Below are positions 53,040 through 61,859 of a DNA stretch of 64,000 nt, piece after piece. The stretch spans positions 2,170,001 through 2,234,000 of the forward strand of contig NZ_CP011530.1 of assembly GCF_001605725.1 (NCBI RefSeq), written 5' to 3'. A program made the translations under genes and the position numbers. Within the stretch, counting starts at the first letter, position 1, and each line of letters opens with the position of its first letter. Below the pieces are notes generated by a model. That model searched no databases, was not told the DNA's origin, and saw only the letters and a list, made by a program, of their open reading frames with translations. This DNA is from Mycobacteroides immunogenum. GTDB lineage: Bacteria; Actinomycetota; Actinomycetes; Mycobacteriales; Mycobacteriaceae.

Positions 53040-54039
53040 CCACTTCAACGTCTTGCTGAAAGACACGGTCAATCTCAGCCAGTTCAAACTGGACCTACTC
53101 AACCAGCGCGTCGAAGCCATCTACAAGGCACTCAAAGCCGACGTCGAAATCGGTGCGCTGATCACCGGCAAGACGCCGCAAGGCTCCTGGGCACACCGCA
53201 CGATCATCAACCCCGTCGGTGACAACGAGTTCGACGCCGACTTCATGCTCGACATGAGCCAGAACCCGGACTGGGCCGACAACCCCAAGACCTACATCGA
53301 TGAGGTCTACGCAGCCCTGCATCGGCACAGCACCTACGGCACCATGCCGCACTCACGTAAGTGCCGCTGCGCGCGGCTCGTCTACGCCAACTCCATGCAC
53401 GTCGACATCGTCCCTCACCTCAACCTGGCCGACGGTCGAGAGGTCATCGTCAACCGCGACGACAACGAGTGGGAGCTGACGAACCCGCAGGGTTTCACCG
53501 ATTGGATGAAGAAACAGGACTCTATCGCCAGCGGGAACTTACGCAAAGTGATCAGACTCATGAAATACCTTCGTGATCACAAGAATTCGTTCACCGGCAC
53601 ACGTTCAGTCCTGCTGACCACCATGCTGGGGGAGCAGGTAACAGACTTGCGCAAGCTCCTGGACCCGAGTTACTACAGCAACGTCCCCACAACTCTTCTT
53701 CATGTCGTGCAAGACCTCGACACCTGGTTGCAAGCGAACCCGATCAAGCCCTCCATCGCCGACCCGTCCGGTTCCGGCGTGACGTTCGACCACCGGTGGG
53801 GACCAGACCCCGAGAGCGCTCAGGCGACCTACAGCTACTTCCGTGACCGAATCCACGTGCATGCCGCCGACATCGAAGCGGCCTACGAGGAGAAAGACAA
53901 AGACCGCAGTGTCCAGCTGTGGCAGAACATCTTCGGCGACGGATTCAAGGCGCCGGCCACAACAACCGCTAGCGCGAAGTTTCCAGCAGCCACCTCTGCC
54001 GCGGACTCAACAGTGGGGCGCTCTGGTCGGGCAGGGTGA
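53026..54039 (+). CDS. CD-NTase (SMODS-type cyclic nucleotide synthase) of CBASS
   Basis: A 337-residue Pol-beta-like nucleotidyltransferase: G53-S54 in PQGSWAHR, metal-binding D70-x-D72 in EFDADFML and third acid Asp127 in MHVDIVPH. It should make a cyclic oligonucleotide on phage infection and activate the patatin. The last 30 residues are an Ala/Thr/Ser-rich tail ending GRSGRAG; a C-terminal glycine is what Cap2 would attach to a target. It overlaps both neighbours (14 bases and GTGA). Confidence 0.88.
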   Translation: MQLADHFNVLLKDTVNLSQFKLDLLNQRVEAIYKALKADVEIGALITGKTPQGSWAHRTIINPVGDNEFDADFMLDMSQNPDWADNPKTYIDEVYAALHRHSTYGTMPHSRKCRCARLVYANSMHVDIVPHLNLADGREVIVNRDDNEWELTNPQGFTDWMKKQDSIASGNLRKVIRLMKYLRDHKNSFTGTRSVLLTTMLGEQVTDLRKLLDPSYYSNVPTTLLHVVQDLDTWLQANPIKPSIADPSGSGVTFDHRWGPDPESAQATYSYFRDRIHVHAADIEAAYEEKDKDRSVQLWQNIFGDGFKAPATTTASAKFPAATSAADSTVGRSGRAG

Positions 54040-55811
54040 CCAGACGCCACCAGCCCACGCTGACGGGCTGGCAGAAGCATCTCCTCGCCGAACTCAAAGC
54101 GCTAGCGCAACAACGTCCCAACGAAATCCAGGTCCGAGGAAGACCCACGCTCGACGCTAGCGGCGAGGCGTCGCTCCGCATCTCGCTACGCACGGCCGCC
54201 ATCCCGCATCATCCGGGTGGCCTGCAACTTCAAGAGACCGAGGAGTTCATCCTTCAGCTTCGCCCCTCTTCGTACTCGCTACCGGCTATCGACGTTGATC
54301 ACACTCGGTTTCTCGGCTACCCCCATGTGCTCGCGGGTCAACGACTATGCATCTATTTGGATCCTTCACGGGAATGGCAGCCGACGCTTGGTGTGGCCGG
54401 CCTACTCACCCGCCTTTGGGACTGGCTCGTCGACGCGGCCGCCGGAAACTTCGACGCCGCCACCGCCATGTACCACGCTGTTGGCGGAGTGCCGCATCAG
54501 GCACATGACACACCGACGATCGTTACCCGAGAACCCGGACCGGCGAAGCGCCACCAAACGGCTCACCTGATCGCCCGGTCAACGCACCGATACGACCTGA
54601 CGTACTCGCCTGGAGCTGCCGGGCATCGCGTACCGGTAATTACCCTGGCCACCGCGCTGCCGTTCGGTGCCGCATCCACATTCGCGCTACTGCTTGCTCT
54701 CCTGGACGACCCCTACCTTGACCGCCTCGAAGGACGGGCTCCCCGGATCGCACCGCAATCGCCGGCGTTCCTCACCGCCCTCCTGGCGAGTGCGTTACGA
54801 AATCACCACGACGCCGAGCAATACTTCGTCCTCGCCGTGCCGCACCCCGCTGGAGGCCCACCCCACCTCTTGGGCGGACGGCTCCCCACCCCAACGGCGA
54901 ATGCGCTCCGCGAGGTCGCGCAGCAACGGGGTGTGGGGGTTGTTCTCGACCCCGCGAAGATCAACACTGAAATCCCGATTGAGTGGTGCAGGATGTCCGA
55001 CGAACGACCCGAAGTGACAACCCGCCGCGACGACGGCCGCCCCGTGAACGGATTTCAACGAAAGACTGTCCACATCTGGGGCTGCGGCGGGCTCGGATCA
55101 TGGATCGCCGAATTCATCGCTCGCGCAGGAGCATCGGAGATCACCGTGTGCGACCCTGGCATCGTCACCGGCGGCTTGCTCGTCCGACAAAACTACGTCG
55201 AAGACGACATTGGCCGTTCCAAAGCCGAGGCACTCGCTGGACGGCTCCGCGCGATCCGTGATGACCTGACGGTCACCGTCGCAGAAGGGCACCTCCCAGA
55301 AGACCACACGTCATGCCTGGCAGCGGATCTCATCATCGACGCCACAGTGAACAACGGCATCACGAGCTGTCTCGATGCGTTGGCAACTGCGCCGACGCGA
55401 AAGGCATTGATCGCTCAGGTCGCCACAGACGCTCGCTCTGGCACGCTCGGCCTAGCCGTGCTGTGCGCCGCAAGCGCAACAGCGACAGTTTCCAGCATCG
55501 ATCAAGACGCTGGCCGAACAATCCAGGGCGACAGCGGACTTGAGCTCTACCACACGCTGTGGCAAGAACCCAGCGATGACGAACTTATACCAACCAGGGG
55601 CTGCTCGGTCCCCACATTCCACGGCTCGGCAGCCGACCTCGTAGCGGTCGCAGCCACACTCGTCAACCTGATCGGAAGCCACCTCCAACAACCGGACTCC
55701 GCGGTTTCGGGCACACACCTCATCGCTCTGCCGCACGCGGCCAGCGGCCCCCGACACCACTTCCTCCCCGGTGTAACGCACCCCATGGATCACACAGCAG
55801 GGACAGAATGA
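54036..55811 (+). CDS. Cap2-like E2-E1 fusion protein of CBASS
   Basis: A 591-residue protein. The N-terminal E2-like domain has a candidate catalytic cysteine, Cys105, in GQRLCIYL. The C-terminal ThiF/E1 domain has nucleotide-binding GCGGLGS (349-355), an RQNY arginine region and a candidate catalytic Cys523 in TRGCSVPTFHG. In type II CBASS, Cap2 conjugates the C-terminus of the CD-NTase to cellular targets and primes it. GTG start overlapping the CD-NTase stop; its own stop overlaps the next start (ATGA). Confidence 0.85.
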   Translation: MTRRHQPTLTGWQKHLLAELKALAQQRPNEIQVRGRPTLDASGEASLRISLRTAAIPHHPGGLQLQETEEFILQLRPSSYSLPAIDVDHTRFLGYPHVLAGQRLCIYLDPSREWQPTLGVAGLLTRLWDWLVDAAAGNFDAATAMYHAVGGVPHQAHDTPTIVTREPGPAKRHQTAHLIARSTHRYDLTYSPGAAGHRVPVITLATALPFGAASTFALLLALLDDPYLDRLEGRAPRIAPQSPAFLTALLASALRNHHDAEQYFVLAVPHPAGGPPHLLGGRLPTPTANALREVAQQRGVGVVLDPAKINTEIPIEWCRMSDERPEVTTRRDDGRPVNGFQRKTVHIWGCGGLGSWIAEFIARAGASEITVCDPGIVTGGLLVRQNYVEDDIGRSKAEALAGRLRAIRDDLTVTVAEGHLPEDHTSCLAADLIIDATVNNGITSCLDALATAPTRKALIAQVATDARSGTLGLAVLCAASATATVSSIDQDAGRTIQGDSGLELYHTLWQEPSDDELIPTRGCSVPTFHGSAADLVAVAATLVNLIGSHLQQPDSAVSGTHLIALPHAASGPRHHFLPGVTHPMDHTAGTE

Positions 55812-56050
55812 GGGCAACGGAACGTCAACGCAATGCCCCATCAGAGGGCGTCATTGTCGAGCGTCTTCGCACCGAGGCAACCAACTGGATCAACGCCGTG
55901 GCGCTCCAATCAGGACGCATCGACCGACGCTTCAACAAGCGGCACGCCGACCACGTGGAACTCCAAACTCTTGAACGTGACCTGCACTTCTTCCTGTTAG
56001 CGGCGGTACGCCTTCGCCGCTGTATCGAGCAGGTGTCTCGATACCAGTAA
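55808..56050 (+). CDS. Unrecognised 80-residue protein in the Cap3 position
   Basis: A short, charged and probably helical protein (MRATERQRNAPSEGVIVERL at the start; ELQTLERDLHFFLLAAVRLR near the end). Its ATG overlaps the Cap2 stop, so it is coupled to the CBASS operon. It has no JAMM motif (no ExnHxH...SxxD), so it is not the Cap3 isopeptidase usually found in this place. It may be a small regulator of the CD-NTase or effector; this is inference from position. Confidence 0.65.
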   Translation: MRATERQRNAPSEGVIVERLRTEATNWINAVALQSGRIDRRFNKRHADHVELQTLERDLHFFLLAAVRLRRCIEQVSRYQ

Positions 56051-56399
56051 AGAAAGTTCTCACATCGCAGGTCAGCGACGGTCAGGCTATTGGTCCGGCC
56101 TGCCGCTCGCGGCGTCTCGATGCGGCGAGCAGCGAGGGCAGCTGCGCCTCGTCGTGATGCCAGCGCTGTGGCCTGCGACTTAGTTCCGGCGCCGGTCGTG
56201 GGTGCATGCATGCGTGGCGGCGGACGGAGGGCGGAGCGCAGGGAGCGGCGCGGACGGGAGCGCCAGCGGACGGGAGCAGAGCGAGCGTAGCGAAGCCTGC
56301 TGGTGGCCGCCGGTTCCTGCGGGTCGCGGGTGTCCAGGATCTGCGCCATCAGCCGCGACGGGGCTGCGGCATGGTGCTGGGGCTCGTAGGCTGGCGGTT
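56051..56399. other. 349-base gene-free stretch, purine-rich repeats
   Basis: No convincing gene. It contains a GGAGCG-rich strand asymmetry at 56220-56290 with two copies of GCGGACGGGAGC (56250-56261 and 56266-56277) and a degenerate third at 56220. It marks the border between the defence cargo and the element backbone. A transfer or replication site is conceivable, but nothing proves it. Confidence 0.5.
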
Positions 56400-56936
56400 G
56401 TGAGCGTAGTTTTGGCGCAGCGTGCACGGCGCGAGGCCGAGGCGCGGCTGGCTGAGCAGCCGCGGCGGTTGGCGCATGTCCGGGGGGTCGCGACGACTGC
56501 CGAGCGGTTGAGCCGGCGTTTCGATGCTCAAACGGCGGACTGTCTGGTCGCGGCGGGGTGGTTGCACGATATCGGTTACGCACCGTCGGTGCGCCGGACC
56601 GGTTTTCATCCCCTTGATGGAGCGGAGTTCGTGCGATCGGCGGGTTTCGGGGAGCTGGTCGCTTCCTTGGTGGCCTTTCATACCGGAGCGCACGCGGAGG
56701 CTGCCGAGCGGGGCTTGTCGGGTTTGTCCGCGTTCAGCGATCCGCCCAGCAATGTCCTTGATGCGTTGACTTTTTGCGATCTGACGACTGGACCTGACGG
56801 GGCGCCGATATCACCGCGAGATCGACTACGCGACGTGTTGGCGCGTTATGGATCCGAGGACCCGGTGCACCGGGCGGTCGACGCGGGCCGCGACGAATTG
56901 TTGGCGGCGGTCCGGCGAGTACGCGACTGGCTGTAG
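56400..56936 (+). CDS. HD-domain phosphohydrolase
   Basis: A 178-residue HD protein: His26, the HD pair His56-Asp57 in GWLHDIGY and His94 in VAFHTGAHAE. HD proteins hydrolyse phosphomonoesters or nucleotides. GTG at 56400 is used because the upstream frame is low-complexity. It converges on the NUDIX gene; an HD/NUDIX/HTH group is a frequent accessory set in actinomycete integrative elements. Confidence 0.78.
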   Translation: MSVVLAQRARREAEARLAEQPRRLAHVRGVATTAERLSRRFDAQTADCLVAAGWLHDIGYAPSVRRTGFHPLDGAEFVRSAGFGELVASLVAFHTGAHAEAAERGLSGLSAFSDPPSNVLDALTFCDLTTGPDGAPISPRDRLRDVLARYGSEDPVHRAVDAGRDELLAAVRRVRDWL

Positions 56937-56944
56937 CCCAGCGG

Positions 56945-57412
56945 TCAGCCGAGGTAGGGGCTGTCGCGGCGTTGCAGGTAGTGCTCGACGCGCAGTCGCA
57001 TCGACGGATGCATATCCAGGCCAGCGATGTCGTCGGGGGCAGTCCAGGCGATGTCGGTGCTTTCGTGGTCGATGGCGAGGGTCCCGCCGAGCACCGTGGT
57101 GGCGAACAGTAGCGAGAATTGTTGGCGCACTTCGCCATCGGTGAACGCGACCACGTGGTGGGGGTTGGTGTAGACACCGACCAGACCCGTGACTTCGACG
57201 TCGAGCCCGGTTTCTTCTTTGACTTCCCGCACGGCGGTGTCGGCGATGGTTTCGCCGATGTCGTGTCCGCCGCCGGGTAACGCCCACAGGGTGTTGTCGC
57301 GGCGTTTGATCAGCAGAATACGACCTTGTTCGTCGGTGACGATGGCCGAGGCGGACGGAACGACACTGTTGGGCGCCGGGGCGTTGGGGTCATTGTAGTA
57401 GTCGGTGCGCAT
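56945..57412 (-). CDS. NUDIX hydrolase of the element backbone
   Basis: A 155-residue protein with a complete NUDIX box at residues 48-70 (G48, E54, REVKEETGL). It hydrolyses a nucleoside diphosphate derivative, or acts as a sensor. A NUDIX gene beside the regulator is a recurrent feature of pSAM2-like AICEs. It lies six bases after the regulator gene's stop, on the same strand. Confidence 0.88.
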   Translation of the reverse strand: MRTDYYNDPNAPAPNSVVPSASAIVTDEQGRILLIKRRDNTLWALPGGGHDIGETIADTAVREVKEETGLDVEVTGLVGVYTNPHHVVAFTDGEVRQQFSLLFATTVLGGTLAIDHESTDIAWTAPDDIAGLDMHPSMRLRVEHYLQRRDSPYLG

Positions 57413-57418
57413 CGGGGG

Positions 57419-58219
57419 TCAGCCTTTCGCGGTCAGCGGTCTGGCGCGGTTCCAGACCTGGGTGAAAGCGTCTTCGAGGGTGGTCCAGAGCCTTGGCTCA
57501 TGGTGACGTGACAGAACCAGCACAGGGTTGTTGCGCCCGGGTGAGCCGTAGATGTGGAAGTTGACAATCATGGCGTCATCGACCCGAAAGATCGACGTGT
57601 AGAGCGCGGTGTCGTGGGTGCGAATGTCCAGCCCCGGGGTACAAGCGTGAGGGGCGAGCAACTCCACCGACGTGCGGCAGCGGGCGATGACAGCCTCGCC
57701 GATCCCTTCCTCCTCACCGCGCAAGATCGTGGTCGCAGTGTCGGGATCCCCGACGAGAAACCGCACCGACACACCGCGGGCGGCGGCGGCGAGCAGGGTG
57801 TCGAGGAATCCGTCGAGGGTGTCGAACAGGAACGTGGCCGCGAGCACGAGGATGTCGATGCCGGTGGTGGCGTCGGCGAAATGCTGCTGCCACGTCGTGA
57901 TCGGCAGCTGAGTACGGCTGGCATACAGGGTCGCGGTGAATGGCCCACCCGCAGACGCTGTTGTCACTGCACGGGGGGTAGCGGCCGGGTACTGCTTGGG
58001 CCACAGGTCATGCGGAGTGCAGTCGAGCACCTCGCTGGCGCTGCGGGCGTTGTGTTCGCGAATTCTGTAGTCGCTATCGGCCAGCCAGCGTCGCACCGAC
58101 TTGATATCGACACCCACCGCGGTGGCGAACCGCTGCGAGGACAGACCTTTGGCCTGTAGCCGCTGCGCGAGGCGATCGTTGGGAGTGATGGCGGCCTCGG
58201 TGCCGTCCTGCTCGTCCAT
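57419..58219 (-). CDS. HTH regulator with PLD-like C-terminal domain
   Basis: A roughly 266-residue protein. N-terminal XRE-like HTH: NDRLAQRLQAKGLSSQRFA, then VGVDIKSVRRWLADSDYRIR. The C-terminal part (FLFDTLDGFLDTLLAAAARG, VRFLVGDPDT, MIVNFHIYGSPGRNNPVLVL) resembles a phospholipase D-like sensor domain lacking an obvious HxK motif. The start is ATG at 58219 or 58234. It is divergent from the transfer/replication operon across a phased repeat array, so it is the probable master regulator of the element. Confidence 0.72.
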   Translation of the reverse strand: MDEQDGTEAAITPNDRLAQRLQAKGLSSQRFATAVGVDIKSVRRWLADSDYRIREHNARSASEVLDCTPHDLWPKQYPAATPRAVTTASAGGPFTATLYASRTQLPITTWQQHFADATTGIDILVLAATFLFDTLDGFLDTLLAAAARGVSVRFLVGDPDTATTILRGEEEGIGEAVIARCRTSVELLAPHACTPGLDIRTHDTALYTSIFRVDDAMIVNFHIYGSPGRNNPVLVLSRHHEPRLWTTLEDAFTQVWNRARPLTAKG

Positions 58220-58313
58220 CGTGTCAGCGCACATCTTCCCGTGTCGTCCGTATCCATCCTTCAGCGCGTGGTGTCTAGTTTGCCATGCGATTGCCGCCAC
58301 CCTGCGGCGATAG

Positions 58314-58411
58314 TGTCGGTGTGATGTCCGTGGGTATGTCCGGCCGTGTCCGAAATGCCCGTGGATGTGTCGGAAATGTCGGCACATGTCTCTCGCAACG
58401 TCCGTGATGTC
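58314..58411. promoter_or_regulatory. Helically phased TGTC(C/G) repeat array
   Basis: Ten TGTC-type sites start at 58314, 58325, 58337, 58347, 58356 (TGCC), 58368, 58377, 58387, 58399 (CGTC) and 58408. The mean spacing is 10.4 bases, one helical turn, so all face one side of the DNA. It lies between the regulator and the operon that begins at 58473. It looks like a cooperative operator or a nucleoprotein-assembly site. Confidence 0.6.
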
Positions 58412-58472
58412 CACGTGAACTGAATCCAGCGCCGGACCGGCGTCAACATCTCACGAAAGGACTAGTAGGACA

Positions 58473-58817
58473 ATGCGTTTGAGAATCGATACGTCTGGAA
58501 CTCGTTTTATCGTCACCCGCGCTCCGGAGCCACGGCTGAACTTCGAAACCGGCGCCCCGAAAGTCGACACCGCCACCGGGATGCCGATGTACGCCACCCA
58601 GGTCCTCGCGCTGGATGACTCCGGCGGCGAAGTACTCAATGTCACCGTGGCAGGAGACCCCAAAGTTACAGTCACGCAGTCTATTTCGGTGGTTGGTCTG
58701 GTGGCCATCCCGTGGGCCCAAGGTGATCGCAGCGGGGTGGCGTTCCGCGCTGATGCCCTCACCCCCGCCACCGCCAGTGGTGCTGCGCCGAGTGAGCAGA
58801 CACGCCCGCAGAAGTAA
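58473..58817 (+). CDS. SCO3933-like regulatory protein of integrative elements
   Basis: A 114-residue protein: MRLRIDTSGTRFIVTRAPEP, then FETGAPKVDTATGMPMYATQVLAL and LVAIPWAQGDRSGVAFRADAL. This matches the small SCO3933-type proteins encoded just upstream of tra and rep in actinomycete integrative elements. The biochemical role is not established. First gene of the backbone operon; RBS GAAAGGA. Confidence 0.78.
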   Translation: MRLRIDTSGTRFIVTRAPEPRLNFETGAPKVDTATGMPMYATQVLALDDSGGEVLNVTVAGDPKVTVTQSISVVGLVAIPWAQGDRSGVAFRADALTPATASGAAPSEQTRPQK

Positions 58818-58909
58818 CCCCAAGCGGGTGTGGGGTGCGGTGAACCGATCACCGCACCCCGCCACCCCGGGCATTGCTGTTGACCACACGCTCACGGAGG
58901 GCATCTCTC

Positions 58910-60355
58910 ATGACATCGAACAATAAGAACACCACCAACAGTGGATCAGGCGATGACGACTGGTTCGGAGAACTGGTCATGTCGCTGTTCACCGCAGCCG
59001 GGTATGTGCTCTGGTGGGCGGTGCTGTTCCCGGCGATCAACGTGCCCATCATCGCCAGCCTCGTGCTTGCCATCAGCCACGGCCCACGCGTGGGCCTGAT
59101 CTGCGCGATCGTGTGCAGTGCCGGGTATGCGGGCTGGGCCTGGCTCCAACCGGGGTCATTTCGCGCCTGGGTGACCGAACCGGTACGGCGGCGCTGGCTC
59201 ACGTGGTCGCGCTACACCCGCACCTGGGAATCGACCTGCACCTTGCACGGCCTGACGGCCACACTCGGCGGCCGCACCCTCACTCCCACCCTGCGCACGG
59301 TGACAATCGGTAAAACCACCGATGTGCTGGCGGTGCGCATCGTCACCGGCCAGTCCGTGGCAGATTGGCATAAACAGTCCGACGCGCTGGCCGCCGCGTG
59401 GCGCGCCGACCGCATCAGCATCACCGCCACCTCGCCTGGCGAACTGCGCATCACTTTAATGCGGGCAGACGTGCTCGCTGAACCGATCGTCCTGCCCATG
59501 CCCGCCCCGGCAACCCCGGTGGACCTGGCGCTGGTGCGGGTCGGGATCACCGAAACGCGGCATTGGTGGCAAGTGCCGCTGCTCGGTCACCATGTGCTGA
59601 TCGCCGGGGCAACCGGCGCAGGTAAAGGCTCAGTGCTGTGGTCGTTGATCGCCGGCATCGCCCCCGCGGTGAAGACCGGACTGGTGCGGTTATGTGTCAT
59701 CGACCCCAAAGGTGGCATGGAACTCGGTGCCGGAGCACCCCTGTTCACCGTGTTCACCCACGACGCCACCGACACCACCCTGGAGCTGCTACGCCAGCTC
59801 GTCACGGTGATGCACGCCCGGGCGAATCGTCTGCGCGGCCACACCCGACTACACACTCCCACGACGTCGGAGCCGTTGTTCGTGGTAGTGATCGATGAAA
59901 TCGCAGCACTGAGTGCGTATGTGACCGACCGCAAGGTCCGCACCGAAATCGAACAACTCCTGGGCCTCCTGCTCTCGCAAGGCCGCGCAGTCGGCATCAG
60001 CGTCGTCGCCGCGGTGCAAGACCCCGCCAAAGACACCCTGCCGTTAAGGCAGCTGTTCACGGTGCGGATCGGGTTGCGCCTGACTGAAGCCACCCAAACC
60101 ACTATGGTCCTGGGACAGGGAGCACGCGATGCCGGCGCCGAATGTGACCGCATCCCCGACGCGACACCGGGTGTTGGCTACATGATGGTTGACGGCACCG
60201 CCTACGCCCAGCGGGTGCGGGCCTTCCACGTCACCGACCACGACATCACCGCGCTGGCCACTCGGTTCCGCCGACCCCCGAGCCGACCGAACAAGACCCA
60301 CCAGCCACACAACACCGATACCGGGCACACCGTGGGTGAGGGCAGCGGTGAATAG
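58910..60355 (+). CDS. FtsK/SpoIIIE-type DNA translocase (TraSA-like transfer protein)
   Basis: A 481-residue protein: two N-terminal membrane segments (about 28-50 and 60-80), Walker A GATGAGKG (233-240), DPKGGMELG and Walker B VVVIDEIAAL. In AICEs a single FtsK-like hexamer moves double-stranded element DNA between mycelial cells or cells in contact. ATG at 58910 follows ACGGAGGG. The end overlaps the rep start. Confidence 0.88.
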   Translation: MTSNNKNTTNSGSGDDDWFGELVMSLFTAAGYVLWWAVLFPAINVPIIASLVLAISHGPRVGLICAIVCSAGYAGWAWLQPGSFRAWVTEPVRRRWLTWSRYTRTWESTCTLHGLTATLGGRTLTPTLRTVTIGKTTDVLAVRIVTGQSVADWHKQSDALAAAWRADRISITATSPGELRITLMRADVLAEPIVLPMPAPATPVDLALVRVGITETRHWWQVPLLGHHVLIAGATGAGKGSVLWSLIAGIAPAVKTGLVRLCVIDPKGGMELGAGAPLFTVFTHDATDTTLELLRQLVTVMHARANRLRGHTRLHTPTTSEPLFVVVIDEIAALSAYVTDRKVRTEIEQLLGLLLSQGRAVGISVVAAVQDPAKDTLPLRQLFTVRIGLRLTEATQTTMVLGQGARDAGAECDRIPDATPGVGYMMVDGTAYAQRVRAFHVTDHDITALATRFRRPPSRPNKTHQPHNTDTGHTVGEGSGE

Positions 60356-61859
60356 CTCCATGACATCGGCGCAGCTTGCCCTGCCGGGTGTTCCGGATAC
60401 AGTTGATACCACCCGAGTGGTCGAGCAGATGGTGCGCCGGGCCGCGTCGATGGGATACCAATCCTGGTGGCGACGAGCAGAATCCGTCGGATTCTGCGCT
60501 CACCCCATCCAGCTGATCGGTACCGATGAGTACGGGCGTCAGCGGGTGGTGTGGACGCGGTGCAACAACCGTCGCGCCCACATTTGCCCGTCGTGTTCAG
60601 ATCTCTACGCCCGCGACACCTGGCAACTCGTGCACGCCGGCGCTGCGGGAGGCCACCACGGCATGCCCACCGCGGTGGGCGATCATCCGCAAGTTTTCCT
60701 CACCCTGACTGCCCCCAGCTTCGGGGCCGTCCACACCGCCACGACGTCGGGGGACAAGAAAGCGCAGGTATGCCGAGACCAGCACCGGATCGGCGGCTAC
60801 CGCCGCTGCCCGCATGGAAAACAATTGTGGTGCAGCATGTCCCATGATCATGGCGACGAGCGGGTCGGTCAGCCGCTCTGTCCGGAGTGCTACGACTATG
60901 CCGGGCATGTCCTGTTCGCCTGGCATCTTCCCGAACTGTGGCGACGCTTCACCATCACCATGCGGCGCACCCTCCGCAAAGAACTGAAAGCCACCGGTGT
61001 GGATCCGGATGCGGTGCGGGTGAGCTTCATCAAAATCGTCGAACTGCAAGCCCGCGCCATCCCACACATCCACGCCCTGATCCGCCTGGACCCCCAAGAC
61101 GACCCCGATCAGACCGATTGGGAATCACCCATCGGTGCAGTCGAACTCGCCACCATCATCCAACACGCCGCCCGCACCGTCACGCTCACCATCGACGATC
61201 CGACCGCTGATACCGATGCGCGGACGATGCGTTTCGGCACACAGATCGACACCCAACCCCTCGCCGCATCCGCAAAACCAGTGAAAAGTGCTCCACCAGA
61301 ACCAGAACCAGAACCAGGGTCAGGCTCAGGACGGTCCATGTCTGGCCGGCTGGTGGCACGCTATCTCGCCAAGTATGTCACCAAATCCTTGGTAGACCTC
61401 GGAATCAGCGCGCGCCGCCTATCTACGGAAGCCATACCCGACCTGGACGTGTCAGAGCATGTGCGGACCATCCTGACCACCATCAGCGATCTCGCGGACA
61501 AAGGACTGTCCGGCATCGGGCGGTGGTTGCACACCCTCGGATTCCGCGGCCACATCACCAGCAAATCCCGCCGTTATTCCACTACCATGACCGTGCTGCG
61601 CGAACAGCGCGCCATTTGGACGCGTGAAGAACGCTTGAAAAGCACTGCATACCAATACGATCCCAACTGTGACTTCGCCGGTCGCGATGATCTGGTGGCG
61701 TGGGAGTTCGAACGTGCCGGCCTCGGCAGCCTCGGCGATCGCAGTCTCGTCTATTCCGCGGCCCTCCAACGCATCCACTCCCGCCTCATCGGACTGGTAG
61801 AAGCACGTCGCCAAGCCCACAACGAACAATGGGATCCGCTAGGGGCAAGCGATGGCTGA
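60348..61859 (+). CDS. RepSA-like replication initiator
   Basis: A 503-residue protein with an N-terminal zinc-finger-like HICPSCSDLYARDTW, FLTLTAPSFGAVH (typical of RepSA-type rolling-circle initiators), HIHALIRL and YLAKYVTKS. The central PEPEPEPGSGSGRS linker is unusual. It is expected to nick the element origin and replicate the excised circle. GTG at 60348 overlaps the translocase stop and follows GAGGG; ATG at 60360 is an alternative. Confidence 0.85.
   Translation: MNSSMTSAQLALPGVPDTVDTTRVVEQMVRRAASMGYQSWWRRAESVGFCAHPIQLIGTDEYGRQRVVWTRCNNRRAHICPSCSDLYARDTWQLVHAGAAGGHHGMPTAVGDHPQVFLTLTAPSFGAVHTATTSGDKKAQVCRDQHRIGGYRRCPHGKQLWCSMSHDHGDERVGQPLCPECYDYAGHVLFAWHLPELWRRFTITMRRTLRKELKATGVDPDAVRVSFIKIVELQARAIPHIHALIRLDPQDDPDQTDWESPIGAVELATIIQHAARTVTLTIDDPTADTDARTMRFGTQIDTQPLAASAKPVKSAPPEPEPEPGSGSGRSMSGRLVARYLAKYVTKSLVDLGISARRLSTEAIPDLDVSEHVRTILTTISDLADKGLSGIGRWLHTLGFRGHITSKSRRYSTTMTVLREQRAIWTREERLKSTAYQYDPNCDFAGRDDLVAWEFERAGLGSLGDRSLVYSAALQRIHSRLIGLVEARRQAHNEQWDPLGASDG

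Noticed and set aside
56090..56399. An N-terminal extension of the HD-domain frame from 56202.
   Set aside because: The extension is low-complexity Gly/Ser/Arg sequence from a repeat-rich purine tract and is not part of an HD fold.
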